This document shows positions 34,011-41,780 of a stretch of DNA of 64,000 nucleotides, one piece after another. Each line of letters opens with the position of its first letter. The first letter of the stretch is position 1. The position numbers and the translations under genes were made by a program. Source of the stretch: VFKI01 sp033762075 (GTDB lineage: Bacteria > Pseudomonadota > Gammaproteobacteria > DSM-16500). The notes under the pieces are model-generated. The model was given only the letters and a program-made list of their open reading frames with translations. It did not search any database and was not told where the DNA came from. Where the stretch lies: positions 24,355 to 88,354 of the forward strand of contig JANRLY010000017.1 in assembly GCA_033762075.1 (NCBI GenBank). Reading direction: 5' to 3'.

Positions 34011-35801
34011 TTAGGTGCAATGCCCACAATGTTCTACTTCATCCTCACTCAACACGCTACCTGTAATTGGATTCAAGCGAAAAACCGTACATCCTTTTAA
34101 ATTCATTTTCCAGGCATCCGTATAGACAGAAATGAGTTTTTCAAAAGGAAAATCAACTGGCACATTAATTGTTTTTGAAATCGAATTGTCAATGTAGGGC
34201 TGCAATGTCGCTTGCATTTTTAAATGTTGTTCAGGCGTTAACGTGCCGACATCCTGCCAAGCTGGCGGAAAAGGTTCTGCATGATCTTGTTGCTGCCAGA
34301 CACGCAACGCATAATTTGTTACAGAGTATTTTATATATTCATCTCCTGCTGTTCGCATTCGTCGCGTATATTGACCATGGAAAATGGGTTCGATGCCGCT
34401 TGAAACATTATTCGCTAATAAACTGGTTGTGCCGGTCGGTGCAATGGTGTTGTGATGACTATTGCGAATGCCGTGCTTTTCAATTCCTTGCCGAATCGTG
34501 TCTGGCAATCGCTCAACGAAATGTCCTTGAATATATTTTGCCGCATGAAATGCAGCAAAAACACCGCGTTCACGTGCAAGCTCAATTGAAGCTTGCCAAG
34601 TCGTTTCTGTGATTGCTTTGATGAGACGCTCAGTGAATGCAAATGATTGTTCGCTCCCATACGGTAAACCTAGCATCACTAGCATGTCCGCTAATCCTGT
34701 AATGCCTAAACCCATACGACGCGTAAGCCGTTCTTCTTGTTTTTGCACCATTAACGGATAATGTGTGATATCAATAACATTGTCGAGAAATCGTGTTGCG
34801 ATAATGGTTGTCTTTTGCAAAGCATCCCAATCTAAATCTGCTTCAGTGGAATAAGGTCGTTTCACAAATTGCGTTAAATTAAGCGAGCCTAAATTACATG
34901 AACCATATAATGGTAAAGGAATTTCACCGCATGGATTGGTGGCACTAATCCATTCACGATACCAAAGATTATTCAATCGATTAATGGAGTCTTCAAATAA
35001 CACGCCAGGCTCAGCATAATCGTAAGCTGCACGAATAATTTTATCCCACAGTTCTTTCGCGCGAACACGTTTCACCACGCGACAAGCGACTGGTTCTGCA
35101 CTGCAACTCCAGTGACGCAACATCGTATCTGTTGAATCGTTTTCTCCAACCGGAAAAACTAATTCCCATTCGCGATCTTCTTTGACAGCTTGCATGAAAG
35201 CATCTGTGACTAAAACAGATAAATTAAAATGACGTAATTCATGTGGATCTGATTTTGCCGCAATGAAAGCTTCAATATCTGGATGATCACAACGCAAGAT
35301 TCCCATCATCGCACCACGTCTTGCGCCGGTGGATTCCATCGTGGCACACATCGCATCCCAGATGCGCATAAATGAAACTGGGCCTGATGCAATTGTTCCT
35401 GTGTGTGTTACGGGATAACCGCGTGGACGTAAAATTGAAAAATCGTAACCGACACCCCCGCCATATTGTAAAGTGATGGCTGCTTCCCGCAAGGCATCAA
35501 AAACCGCAGGCAAAGTATCTTCAGAAACTGACATGACAAAACAATTAAATAATGTCACCTCATGATCAGTGCCTGCACCTGCAAGAATGCGCCCGCCCGG
35601 TAAAAAACGAAATCCAGAAAGAATATCGAAAAAAGCCTGTTCCCATTTAGCACGATTTTCTAGTGCCTCTGCTTTTGCAACTGCGCTTGCAACACGACGC
35701 CAAGTGTCTTCGATGCTTTGATCAATGATTTGATCACGTAGTCGATAGCGGTATTTTACGTCCCATGTTTTTTCTGAAATATCTTCCTGAAAAATACTCA
35801 C
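34011..35801 (-). CDS. nrdJ: Adenosylcobalamin-dependent ribonucleotide reductase (class II)
   Basis: Reduces ribonucleotides using a B12-generated thiyl radical and works with or without oxygen. The 596-residue protein has FNCFVMSVSED, LQYGGGVGYDFS, NPCGEIPLPLYGSCNLGSLN (radical-site Cys region), IAPTGTTSLLANN and a C-terminal CGHC thiol pair (C592, C595). It starts at a GTG with AGGG upstream, 12 bp after hemE. It is a B12 form of short type without an ATP-cone. The PduO gene at 22376 can supply the cofactor. Confidence 0.95.
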   Translation of the reverse strand: MSIFQEDISEKTWDVKYRYRLRDQIIDQSIEDTWRRVASAVAKAEALENRAKWEQAFFDILSGFRFLPGGRILAGAGTDHEVTLFNCFVMSVSEDTLPAVFDALREAAITLQYGGGVGYDFSILRPRGYPVTHTGTIASGPVSFMRIWDAMCATMESTGARRGAMMGILRCDHPDIEAFIAAKSDPHELRHFNLSVLVTDAFMQAVKEDREWELVFPVGENDSTDTMLRHWSCSAEPVACRVVKRVRAKELWDKIIRAAYDYAEPGVLFEDSINRLNNLWYREWISATNPCGEIPLPLYGSCNLGSLNLTQFVKRPYSTEADLDWDALQKTTIIATRFLDNVIDITHYPLMVQKQEERLTRRMGLGITGLADMLVMLGLPYGSEQSFAFTERLIKAITETTWQASIELARERGVFAAFHAAKYIQGHFVERLPDTIRQGIEKHGIRNSHHNTIAPTGTTSLLANNVSSGIEPIFHGQYTRRMRTAGDEYIKYSVTNYALRVWQQQDHAEPFPPAWQDVGTLTPEQHLKMQATLQPYIDNSISKTINVPVDFPFEKLISVYTDAWKMNLKGCTVFRLNPITGSVLSEDEVEHCGHCT

Positions 35802-35813
35802 TCAAAATCCCTC

Positions 35814-36878
35814 TCAAGATGTATGAAACCCCACACTCATTTCATGCACAGCATCCACTAAAACCGCAACATGTTCGGGCGGCACATCGGGTGTAATACC
35901 ATGGCCTAAATTAAAAATATGCCCAGAACCCGTCCCATATTCCGTTAAGATCTTCTTCACCGATGCGCGAATCTGATCAGGTGTAGTTTTTAAAATAGCA
36001 GGATCTAAATTTCCTTGTAAAGCAACACGATTTTTTGCGCGTTGACGGGCAACATCCAATGAAATTTGCCAATCTAAACCAATCGCATCACAGCCCGTTG
36101 AAATCATTTGTTCAATCCACTCACTGCCATTTTTCGTAAATAAAATACAAGGTGCATTTTGACGATGTAATCCCGCGATAATTTGTTGAATATAACGCAA
36201 AGAAAATATTTCGTAATCTGCGGTATTTAACATGCCACCCCACGTATCAAAAATCATCACAACAGAAACACCCGCTGCAATTTGGGCGTTCAAGTGTTCT
36301 GTGACTGAACGCGCCAACACATCGAGTAAAGCATGCAATGTTTTTGGGGATTCACGCATCATCGCACGAATCACAGGAAAATCTTTATTGGCTTGCCCTT
36401 CGGTCATATACGTAGCAAGTGTCCAGGGACTGCCGCAAAAACCAATCAATGGCAGACGATTCGCCAGAGTTTTTTGTGTAAGACGCACGGCATCACAGAC
36501 ATAACGCAAATCTTTTTCTGGATCAGGGACGCCTAAATTCGCCACATCACGCGCAGAAAGAATAGGACGCTCAAATTTCGGGCCCTCACCTTCAACAAAA
36601 TACAATCCTAAACCCATTGCGTCAGGAATCGTCAAAATATCAGAGAATAAGATAGCTGCATCTAAGTTGAAACGCTCGATCGGTTGTAACGTGACTTCGC
36701 AAGCCAATTGAGGTGTTTTACATAAAGTCATAAAACTACCCGCACGGGCACGTATCGCGCGATACTCAGGCAAATAGCGACCTGCTTGACGCATTATCCA
36801 AATGGGGGTCATATCTACCGGCTCGCGCCGTAAAGCGCGCAATAAACGATCATTTTTCAAGGGTGAAACCGAATACAT
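35814..36878 (-). CDS. hemE: Uroporphyrinogen decarboxylase
   Basis: Converts uroporphyrinogen III to coproporphyrinogen III in haem synthesis. The signature PIWIMRQAGRYLPEYR is intact, as are ILFSDILTIPDAMG, GFCGSPWTLATYM and FNLGHGITPDVPPEHV. With the start at 36878 it is 354 residues, equal to the E. coli protein; the longer frame to 36965 adds a non-homologous leader. AGAG lies eight bases upstream. First gene of a hemE-nrdJ operon, divergent from the lipoprotein gene. Confidence 0.97.
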   Translation of the reverse strand: MYSVSPLKNDRLLRALRREPVDMTPIWIMRQAGRYLPEYRAIRARAGSFMTLCKTPQLACEVTLQPIERFNLDAAILFSDILTIPDAMGLGLYFVEGEGPKFERPILSARDVANLGVPDPEKDLRYVCDAVRLTQKTLANRLPLIGFCGSPWTLATYMTEGQANKDFPVIRAMMRESPKTLHALLDVLARSVTEHLNAQIAAGVSVVMIFDTWGGMLNTADYEIFSLRYIQQIIAGLHRQNAPCILFTKNGSEWIEQMISTGCDAIGLDWQISLDVARQRAKNRVALQGNLDPAILKTTPDQIRASVKKILTEYGTGSGHIFNLGHGITPDVPPEHVAVLVDAVHEMSVGFHTS

Positions 36879-36996
36879 AACGTTACTCTGCCAGAAAAGC
36901 CTGTTATCTTTGCACAAAAGCTCATTCAAGGCTATCATTAGGCACTGTAAAAATGTATCAACCATCCAACCAACTGACTCAGAAGGATTTCGAAAG

Positions 36997-37404
36997 ATGC
37001 GTAACTATTTAATCGCAACAATGATTGCAAGCCTTACCCTGGTAGGTTGCCAACAAGGCTCCAGTGATAAAGACACAACCCCAAGCAGCGACACCATGGC
37101 AGCACAAACAACGACGACCACGACAACACCTACAGAAACGACAACCACCACGACGACCGCCCCAACAACCAATCCTGAGCCTACTGCATCTGCTGATGCC
37201 CCAACATCTGGTACAGCAGCCCCAGCTACGTCAGGCTCAGCAGCTCCAGCTATGTCTGGTTCAGCAGCCCCTGCTATGTCTGGCTCAGCAGCTCCAGCTA
37301 TGTCAGGTTCAGCAGCTCCAGCTGTGTCTGGTTCAGCAGCTCCAGCTATGTCTGGTTCAGCAGCTCCAGTTTCAGGTGCAGCAGCTCCTGCAACCGGTCA
37401 ATAA
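36997..37404 (+). CDS. Repeat-rich lipoprotein
   Basis: A 135-residue protein with a lipoprotein signal peptide (lipobox LVGC, Cys about residue 18), then a Thr-rich segment and about six tandem copies of the octapeptide SGSAAPAM, encoded by 24-bp repeats in 37210-37386. No globular domain is visible; it looks like an extended low-complexity surface or periplasmic tether. The ATG at 36997 has AAGGA upstream. The repeat count could vary by slippage. Function unknown. Confidence 0.8.
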   Translation: MRNYLIATMIASLTLVGCQQGSSDKDTTPSSDTMAAQTTTTTTTPTETTTTTTTAPTTNPEPTASADAPTSGTAAPATSGSAAPAMSGSAAPAMSGSAAPAMSGSAAPAVSGSAAPAMSGSAAPVSGAAAPATGQ

Positions 37405-37420
37405 TTGGGTTTTTGATCTT

Positions 37421-37456
37421 AACCCCTCTTCTCTTCAGACTGAGGAGAAGAGGGTT
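37421..37456. other. Hairpin between lipoprotein and flavoprotein genes
   Basis: AACCCCTCTTCTC (37421-37433) pairs with GAGAAGAGGGTT (37445-37456) with one bulged C. A strong stem without a clear T-run after it; possibly a weak or bidirectional terminator for the lipoprotein gene. Confidence 0.5.
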
Positions 37457-37476
37457 TCCTTCAAGCAGCTTTTATC

Positions 37477-38631
37477 ATGAATCATCCGATTATTATCATT
37501 GGCGCTGGACTGAGTAGTTACCAGCTCGCGCGTGAATTTCGCAAACTTGATCAAACGACACCTCTGCAAATTATTACAGCGGATGACGGTCATTTTTATT
37601 CTAAGCCGCAGCTTTCCAATGCATTTGCCACAAAGCGGTCAGCGGAAACTTTAGTCAATGCAAATGCAGCAACGATGGCAAAACAATTAAACGCCACCAT
37701 CACAACACAATCAAAAGTCACACGCATTGATCCAACGGAGAAAAAAATTTTTTGTGGCGAACATATTTATCCTTATTCAAAACTAGTACTGGCTTGCGGT
37801 GCAGAAGTCATTAAGCCACCCTTAGTGGGTTCTGGTGTTGAAGCAATTCTATCTGTCAATCATATTCATGATTATGCGCATTTTCGGGAATCCATTCTTG
37901 AAAAAAGGCACATTGTTATTTTCGGTGCTGGATTAATTGGATGTGAATTTGCAAATGATCTTATCGATGCAGGATTTGAAGTGCACGTGATTGCTCCTGC
38001 GAATGCACCGATAGATTTATTGATCCCAGAACAAATCGGTCATCTTTTACAAAAAGCCTTAGAACAAAAAGGTGTTCATTTTCATTTTGGGTGTCTTGCA
38101 CATCGAGTTGAAAAAAATAAAGCACAACTTTCTATTGAATTATCGAACGGTGAAACGTTAACTGCAGATTGTATTTTATCAGCAATTGGATTAACGCCTT
38201 CACTTACATTAGCTAAAACAGCGCATATACATACCAATCGCGGCATTGTTGTAAATCATTTTCTAGAAACAAATTATGCTGATATTTATGCATTAGGCGA
38301 TTGCGCAGAAGTAGAGGGCCAAGTGTTACCTTTTATCATACCTCTCCTCATGTGTGGGCGCGCACTTGCACACACATTGGCGGGCACACGCACTGCAGTA
38401 CATTATCCAGCAGCAATGCCGATTACAGTCAAAACACCAGCTTATCCCATTGTGATATGTCTACCACCCAAAAATATCAATGGCGAATGGCAGACAGAAA
38501 TAAAAGAAAACAATGCACGTGCATTGTTTTATGATGCAGAAAAAAATTTACGCGGATTTATTCTCACGAAAGAATATGTCACTGAGCGGGCGCACCACTT
38601 ACAACAGATCCCTGTTGAACAACACCCATGA
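37477..38631 (+). CDS. FAD-dependent NAD(P)H oxidoreductase (rubredoxin/ferredoxin reductase-like)
   Basis: A 384-residue flavoprotein with the FAD dinucleotide motif IIIIGAGLSSYQLA at the N terminus, a second nucleotide motif IVIFGAGLIGCEFA around residue 147 for NAD(P)H, and YALGDCAEV near the C terminus closing the FAD site. Layout matches rubredoxin reductase of alkane pathways, but no rubredoxin gene is adjacent. No clear Shine-Dalgarno. Its 3' end overlaps the convergent CvpA-family gene by 53 bp. Confidence 0.88.
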   Translation: MNHPIIIIGAGLSSYQLAREFRKLDQTTPLQIITADDGHFYSKPQLSNAFATKRSAETLVNANAATMAKQLNATITTQSKVTRIDPTEKKIFCGEHIYPYSKLVLACGAEVIKPPLVGSGVEAILSVNHIHDYAHFRESILEKRHIVIFGAGLIGCEFANDLIDAGFEVHVIAPANAPIDLLIPEQIGHLLQKALEQKGVHFHFGCLAHRVEKNKAQLSIELSNGETLTADCILSAIGLTPSLTLAKTAHIHTNRGIVVNHFLETNYADIYALGDCAEVEGQVLPFIIPLLMCGRALAHTLAGTRTAVHYPAAMPITVKTPAYPIVICLPPKNINGEWQTEIKENNARALFYDAEKNLRGFILTKEYVTERAHHLQQIPVEQHP

Positions 38632-39259
38632 CATTTTTCTCATTGAAAAGATTTTTTTGTTCGAAAATTTGATGATAATGTTCGACATCTTGACCGCCAA
38701 TTAAGCTATCCATCTTAAGTGCTGCATTTGTAAATAGACCTACAAAATAAGAACCCGAAATAAATTGACTGCGAATGGATCCATTATCTGTCTTAAAAAT
38801 ATGTAGCACTAAAAGCATAATGAGCAACACACTTAAGACATAGCCTCGCGTTGCACCTAACGCTGCACCCACTTTGCGATTCCAAACAGCGTAAGGAAAG
38901 GTAAACACTTCAGCAAAACTGGAAATGAGAACAGCTTCAGTCACCGAAAATACACCAACAAAACATACTAACACACTCAGAGTATAAGAAATTTCATGTA
39001 GAAAATTTTCGGTGAGTGGATCAGCGCCGATGGCAGCCATGAAATTTTGTATGTAACTACTGCTTAACACATCTTGCGTCAAAGGGGAGCGATCAAAGAA
39101 AGCAGCTAGAGGAACCGTAAAGCGAATAGTAAAAATCAATGCTGCGCTTAAGCACATCATGGAGATAATTTCTTTAGTGGCACCACGGGACATCCCAAGA
39201 ACAGTATTCAAGAAAAAGATCAAAAATATAAAAAAATCCAAACCGTTCCAGTTACTCAT
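38579..39259 (-). CDS. CvpA-family inner-membrane protein
   Basis: A 226-residue protein with four hydrophobic segments, starting NGLDFFIFLIFFLNTVLGMSRGATKEI, a pattern typical of CvpA (colicin V production) proteins; the R-G stretch after the first helix is a family hallmark. The C-terminal 50 residues are soluble. In many bacteria cvpA precedes purF; no such neighbour is present here. GGGG precedes the start. The biochemical role of the family is unsettled. Confidence 0.8.
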   Translation of the reverse strand: MSNWNGLDFFIFLIFFLNTVLGMSRGATKEIISMMCLSAALIFTIRFTVPLAAFFDRSPLTQDVLSSSYIQNFMAAIGADPLTENFLHEISYTLSVLVCFVGVFSVTEAVLISSFAEVFTFPYAVWNRKVGAALGATRGYVLSVLLIMLLVLHIFKTDNGSIRSQFISGSYFVGLFTNAALKMDSLIGGQDVEHYHQIFEQKNLFNEKNVMGVVQQGSVVSGAPAQ

Positions 39260-39396
39260 CGTGCTTACCCCTATAAATGATCCACTATTCTAAATCACCT
39301 ATTAAAAAATAACAAAACCCAAAATTAATTAACAAATATCATAATGTTAAGAAGACTTTTGCCTTCCGCCATCCGTCATGAAAAAAACGAAGCGCG

Positions 39397-39402
39397 TATA
39401 AT
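39397..39402 (+). promoter_or_regulatory. Candidate -10 element for the secreted BNR-protein gene
   Basis: TATAAT, a consensus -10 hexamer, lies about 58 bp before the ATG at 39460. No good -35 hexamer is seen 16-18 bp upstream, so an activator may be needed. Confidence 0.4.
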
Positions 39403-39459
39403 GTGACATGAAGTGCTTATCTGATCTTACTCTAAAACGGATTTAAGGAGGATAGTCAC

Positions 39460-40767
39460 ATGATGCGGAAAAATCTTTTACGTGTTTCATTAGTGTTATT
39501 TTCGTGCTGCTTAACATCCCCACTTTTTGCGGCTACATCAGGTGTGTGCAACTACGATGTGACCCAGGATAAATTTACTGTCGTTCAAGAATATAAAGCC
39601 ACTGCCATAAAAGGCTGGTATAGCGATACTTTTTCAACACCTGTTACGACAGTGAATAATATCGTTTATTACGTTTACGTTACCCCGGGCCTGAAAGCAA
39701 GAGTCGGTAAAATTGCAAATGGTGTAGTTTCAGAATATGACCTGGATCCTGGTTGGACTGTGACAAATGACGGTCACAATGAATTTTCCATTGCATTAGA
39801 TAAAGACGGCTATGTTCATGTCATGGGCGATATGCATAATAAAAGCTTTCGATATTGGCGTTCAAACACACCTTACAGTTTGACGACATTTACTCGACAC
39901 TTTGGCGAAATTCCTGGCGATAACTTTACCTACAACATGTTTAGAACAGATAACAATGGTGATCTTTACATGATGGCGCGTGCACGTGTGCTAAAAAGTT
40001 ATAACGCCATTGGTGGGCGAGGCGTTGGTGTTTATAAATATGATACCGCTACAAAACAATGGTCTGCTTTAGGCGCCATTCCTATTTTTCCAAATGCTGT
40101 ACAAAAAACTGTTGCATGGGAAAATAGCGCTGAAGGCGGCGGAAACTATCAAATGTTTAAACCTGATTTACGATTTGATAAAAATAACCGCATGCATTTA
40201 ACTGTTGCCCTCAACAATGATAATGCTAGCAACGGAAGAAATTACGCTATCTATGGGTATTCAGATGATAATGGTAAAACCTTCCGTCGAGCCTCAACTG
40301 CTCTGATTACACCAATGCCTATGCGCGTTGATGCAGGCAGCTCACAAGCAGACGTCGTTGATGGATACAAAAATGCAAACATGGGTGAACACTCTGGCAT
40401 CTTGTTAAATAGCAATAATGCCGTCGGTGTTTATTTTTCGATAGACAATGGCACTTGGTATCGGAATTATGCAAACAGTGCTTGGAGTGGACGTCAGTCA
40501 CTCATTAGCGGTTCACAGTGCGATCGTTGCATGACATTGTCTGATCAAGATAACGGCGTGATGACTGTCGTTGCAGGTTCCAAATGGTATCGATTTACAG
40601 ATTTTGGTAAAAAACCTGTTGCAACCTCACTGAGCTCCACTATCTTGCGTTGGGATTTACGTGCATTACGCGACAAGCATGTATATCGTGGTGTTGCATG
40701 GAATTCCTCCACCGGTGTATGGCAGATTATTCGCGTGGATGTCAGTAATCCGACTAAATGTTACTAA
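39460..40767 (+). CDS. Secreted BNR-repeat protein (BNR_4/ulvan-lyase-like beta-propeller)
   Basis: A 435-residue protein with a signal peptide (LLRVSLVLFSCCLTSPLFA). The region NDGHNEFSIALDKDGYVHV followed by HNKSFRYWRS is characteristic of the BNR_4 family, whose members include PL24/PL25 ulvan lyases and other polysaccharide-active propellers; repeated D-x-x-G-K-T-like Asp boxes (SDDNGKTFRR) support a beta-propeller. AGGAGG precedes the ATG. It may act on algal or plant-like glycans or bind host glycans; the substrate is unknown. Confidence 0.8.
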   Translation: MMRKNLLRVSLVLFSCCLTSPLFAATSGVCNYDVTQDKFTVVQEYKATAIKGWYSDTFSTPVTTVNNIVYYVYVTPGLKARVGKIANGVVSEYDLDPGWTVTNDGHNEFSIALDKDGYVHVMGDMHNKSFRYWRSNTPYSLTTFTRHFGEIPGDNFTYNMFRTDNNGDLYMMARARVLKSYNAIGGRGVGVYKYDTATKQWSALGAIPIFPNAVQKTVAWENSAEGGGNYQMFKPDLRFDKNNRMHLTVALNNDNASNGRNYAIYGYSDDNGKTFRRASTALITPMPMRVDAGSSQADVVDGYKNANMGEHSGILLNSNNAVGVYFSIDNGTWYRNYANSAWSGRQSLISGSQCDRCMTLSDQDNGVMTVVAGSKWYRFTDFGKKPVATSLSSTILRWDLRALRDKHVYRGVAWNSSTGVWQIIRVDVSNPTKCY

Positions 40768-40787
40768 GACTTTTTTGGGATATTATA

Positions 40788-40961
40788 AAATCCCCCTCAT
40801 TCCCCCTTTTTCAAAGGGGGAAGTTTTTTGTGCACTCCTTTTTCAAAGGCGGGAAAGCATAACCCCCCCTTCGAAAAAGCGGGAAAGCATAAACCTCCCC
40901 CTTTGAAAAAGCGGAAAAACAGAAACTTCCCCCTTTGAAAAAGGGGGAATGAGGGGGATTT
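40788..40961. repeat. 174-bp element with perfect 36-bp terminal inverted repeats
   Basis: Arms at 40788-40823 and 40926-40961 are exact reverse complements starting AAATCCCCCTCATTCCCCC. The interior contains two or three further partial copies of the TTTCAAAGG motif in both orientations. No ORF. The same family occurs at 51559-51735 and, broken, at 33746. It sits between the BNR-protein gene and marC. Confidence 0.85.
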
Positions 40962-40995
40962 TTAATATATAATCTCTTCTTTTGAGGATGCTGCC

Positions 40996-41595
40996 ATGAC
41001 TCTTTACTCTGCCATCATTACCCTCTTCCTCGTCATGGATCCTTTGGGCAACATTCCCATGTTTTTATCAGTCCTCAATAGCGTCGAATCTTCGCGCCGG
41101 CAAAAAATCATTTTACGTGAATCATTCATCGCACTGTTGATACTTACGGCGTTTCTCTTTTTTGGCCAATATATTCTCAACGGCATGCAAATCTCAGAAA
41201 GTGCGCTGAGCGTTTCAGGTGGGATTATTTTATTTTTAATTGCTATCCGTATGATCTTCCCTCACGAAGAACGCAGCACGCGCATTCGCGAACTCGGCGA
41301 ACCTTTCATTGTGCCATTAGCGATTCCGTTAGTTGCTGGACCTTCGACCATGGCTATTGTGATGTTGCTCGGCAATCAACATCCTGAAAAAATGGGATTG
41401 TGGTTTATTGCCTTACTCGTTGCATGGGTTTTGTGCACTGTTATTTTAGTTTTTGCGCAACGCCTCAGTCGCGTTTTAGGCGAACGCGGATTAATCGCTG
41501 TTGAACGTTTAATGGGTATGGTTTTAACTACCATGGCCGTGCAAATGTTTTTAACAGGGATTGCAGGATTTTTTCATCGATTGACGGTAAGTTAA
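40996..41595 (+). CDS. MarC-family integral membrane protein
   Basis: A 199-residue polytopic protein with six hydrophobic segments and the MarC/YhgN signatures LFLVMDPLGNIPMFL at the N terminus and VPLAIPLVAGPSTM around residue 110. The family was named for a suspected role in multiple antibiotic resistance that was not confirmed; function is unknown. GAGGA lies upstream of the ATG. Confidence 0.9.
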   Translation: MTLYSAIITLFLVMDPLGNIPMFLSVLNSVESSRRQKIILRESFIALLILTAFLFFGQYILNGMQISESALSVSGGIILFLIAIRMIFPHEERSTRIRELGEPFIVPLAIPLVAGPSTMAIVMLLGNQHPEKMGLWFIALLVAWVLCTVILVFAQRLSRVLGERGLIAVERLMGMVLTTMAVQMFLTGIAGFFHRLTVS

Positions 41596-41780
41596 GCGTT
41601 ACGACATAAGTCACCCAATGCTTGTTTAGACCCGTTTGTTACCTTTCATTTTCCGATAACTGCACGTCATAGTGTGCTCGTTATACACATTGATTTTTGT
41701 TTTATTATTAAATACTTAGGCTAAAAAACAATAATTATTCAGCATAAAAGCCTATAATATTGTAAAAGGGAGTTTTACGC

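Noticed and set aside
34169..34612. 147-codon plus-strand reading frame inside nrdJ
   Set aside because: Antisense to a well-supported ribonucleotide reductase, low-complexity composition, no ribosome binding site or family match.
37064..37480. Gln/Pro/Leu-rich plus-strand frame over the lipoprotein gene
   Set aside because: Another reading frame of the same 24-bp repeats; the lipoprotein frame has the signal peptide and ribosome binding site.
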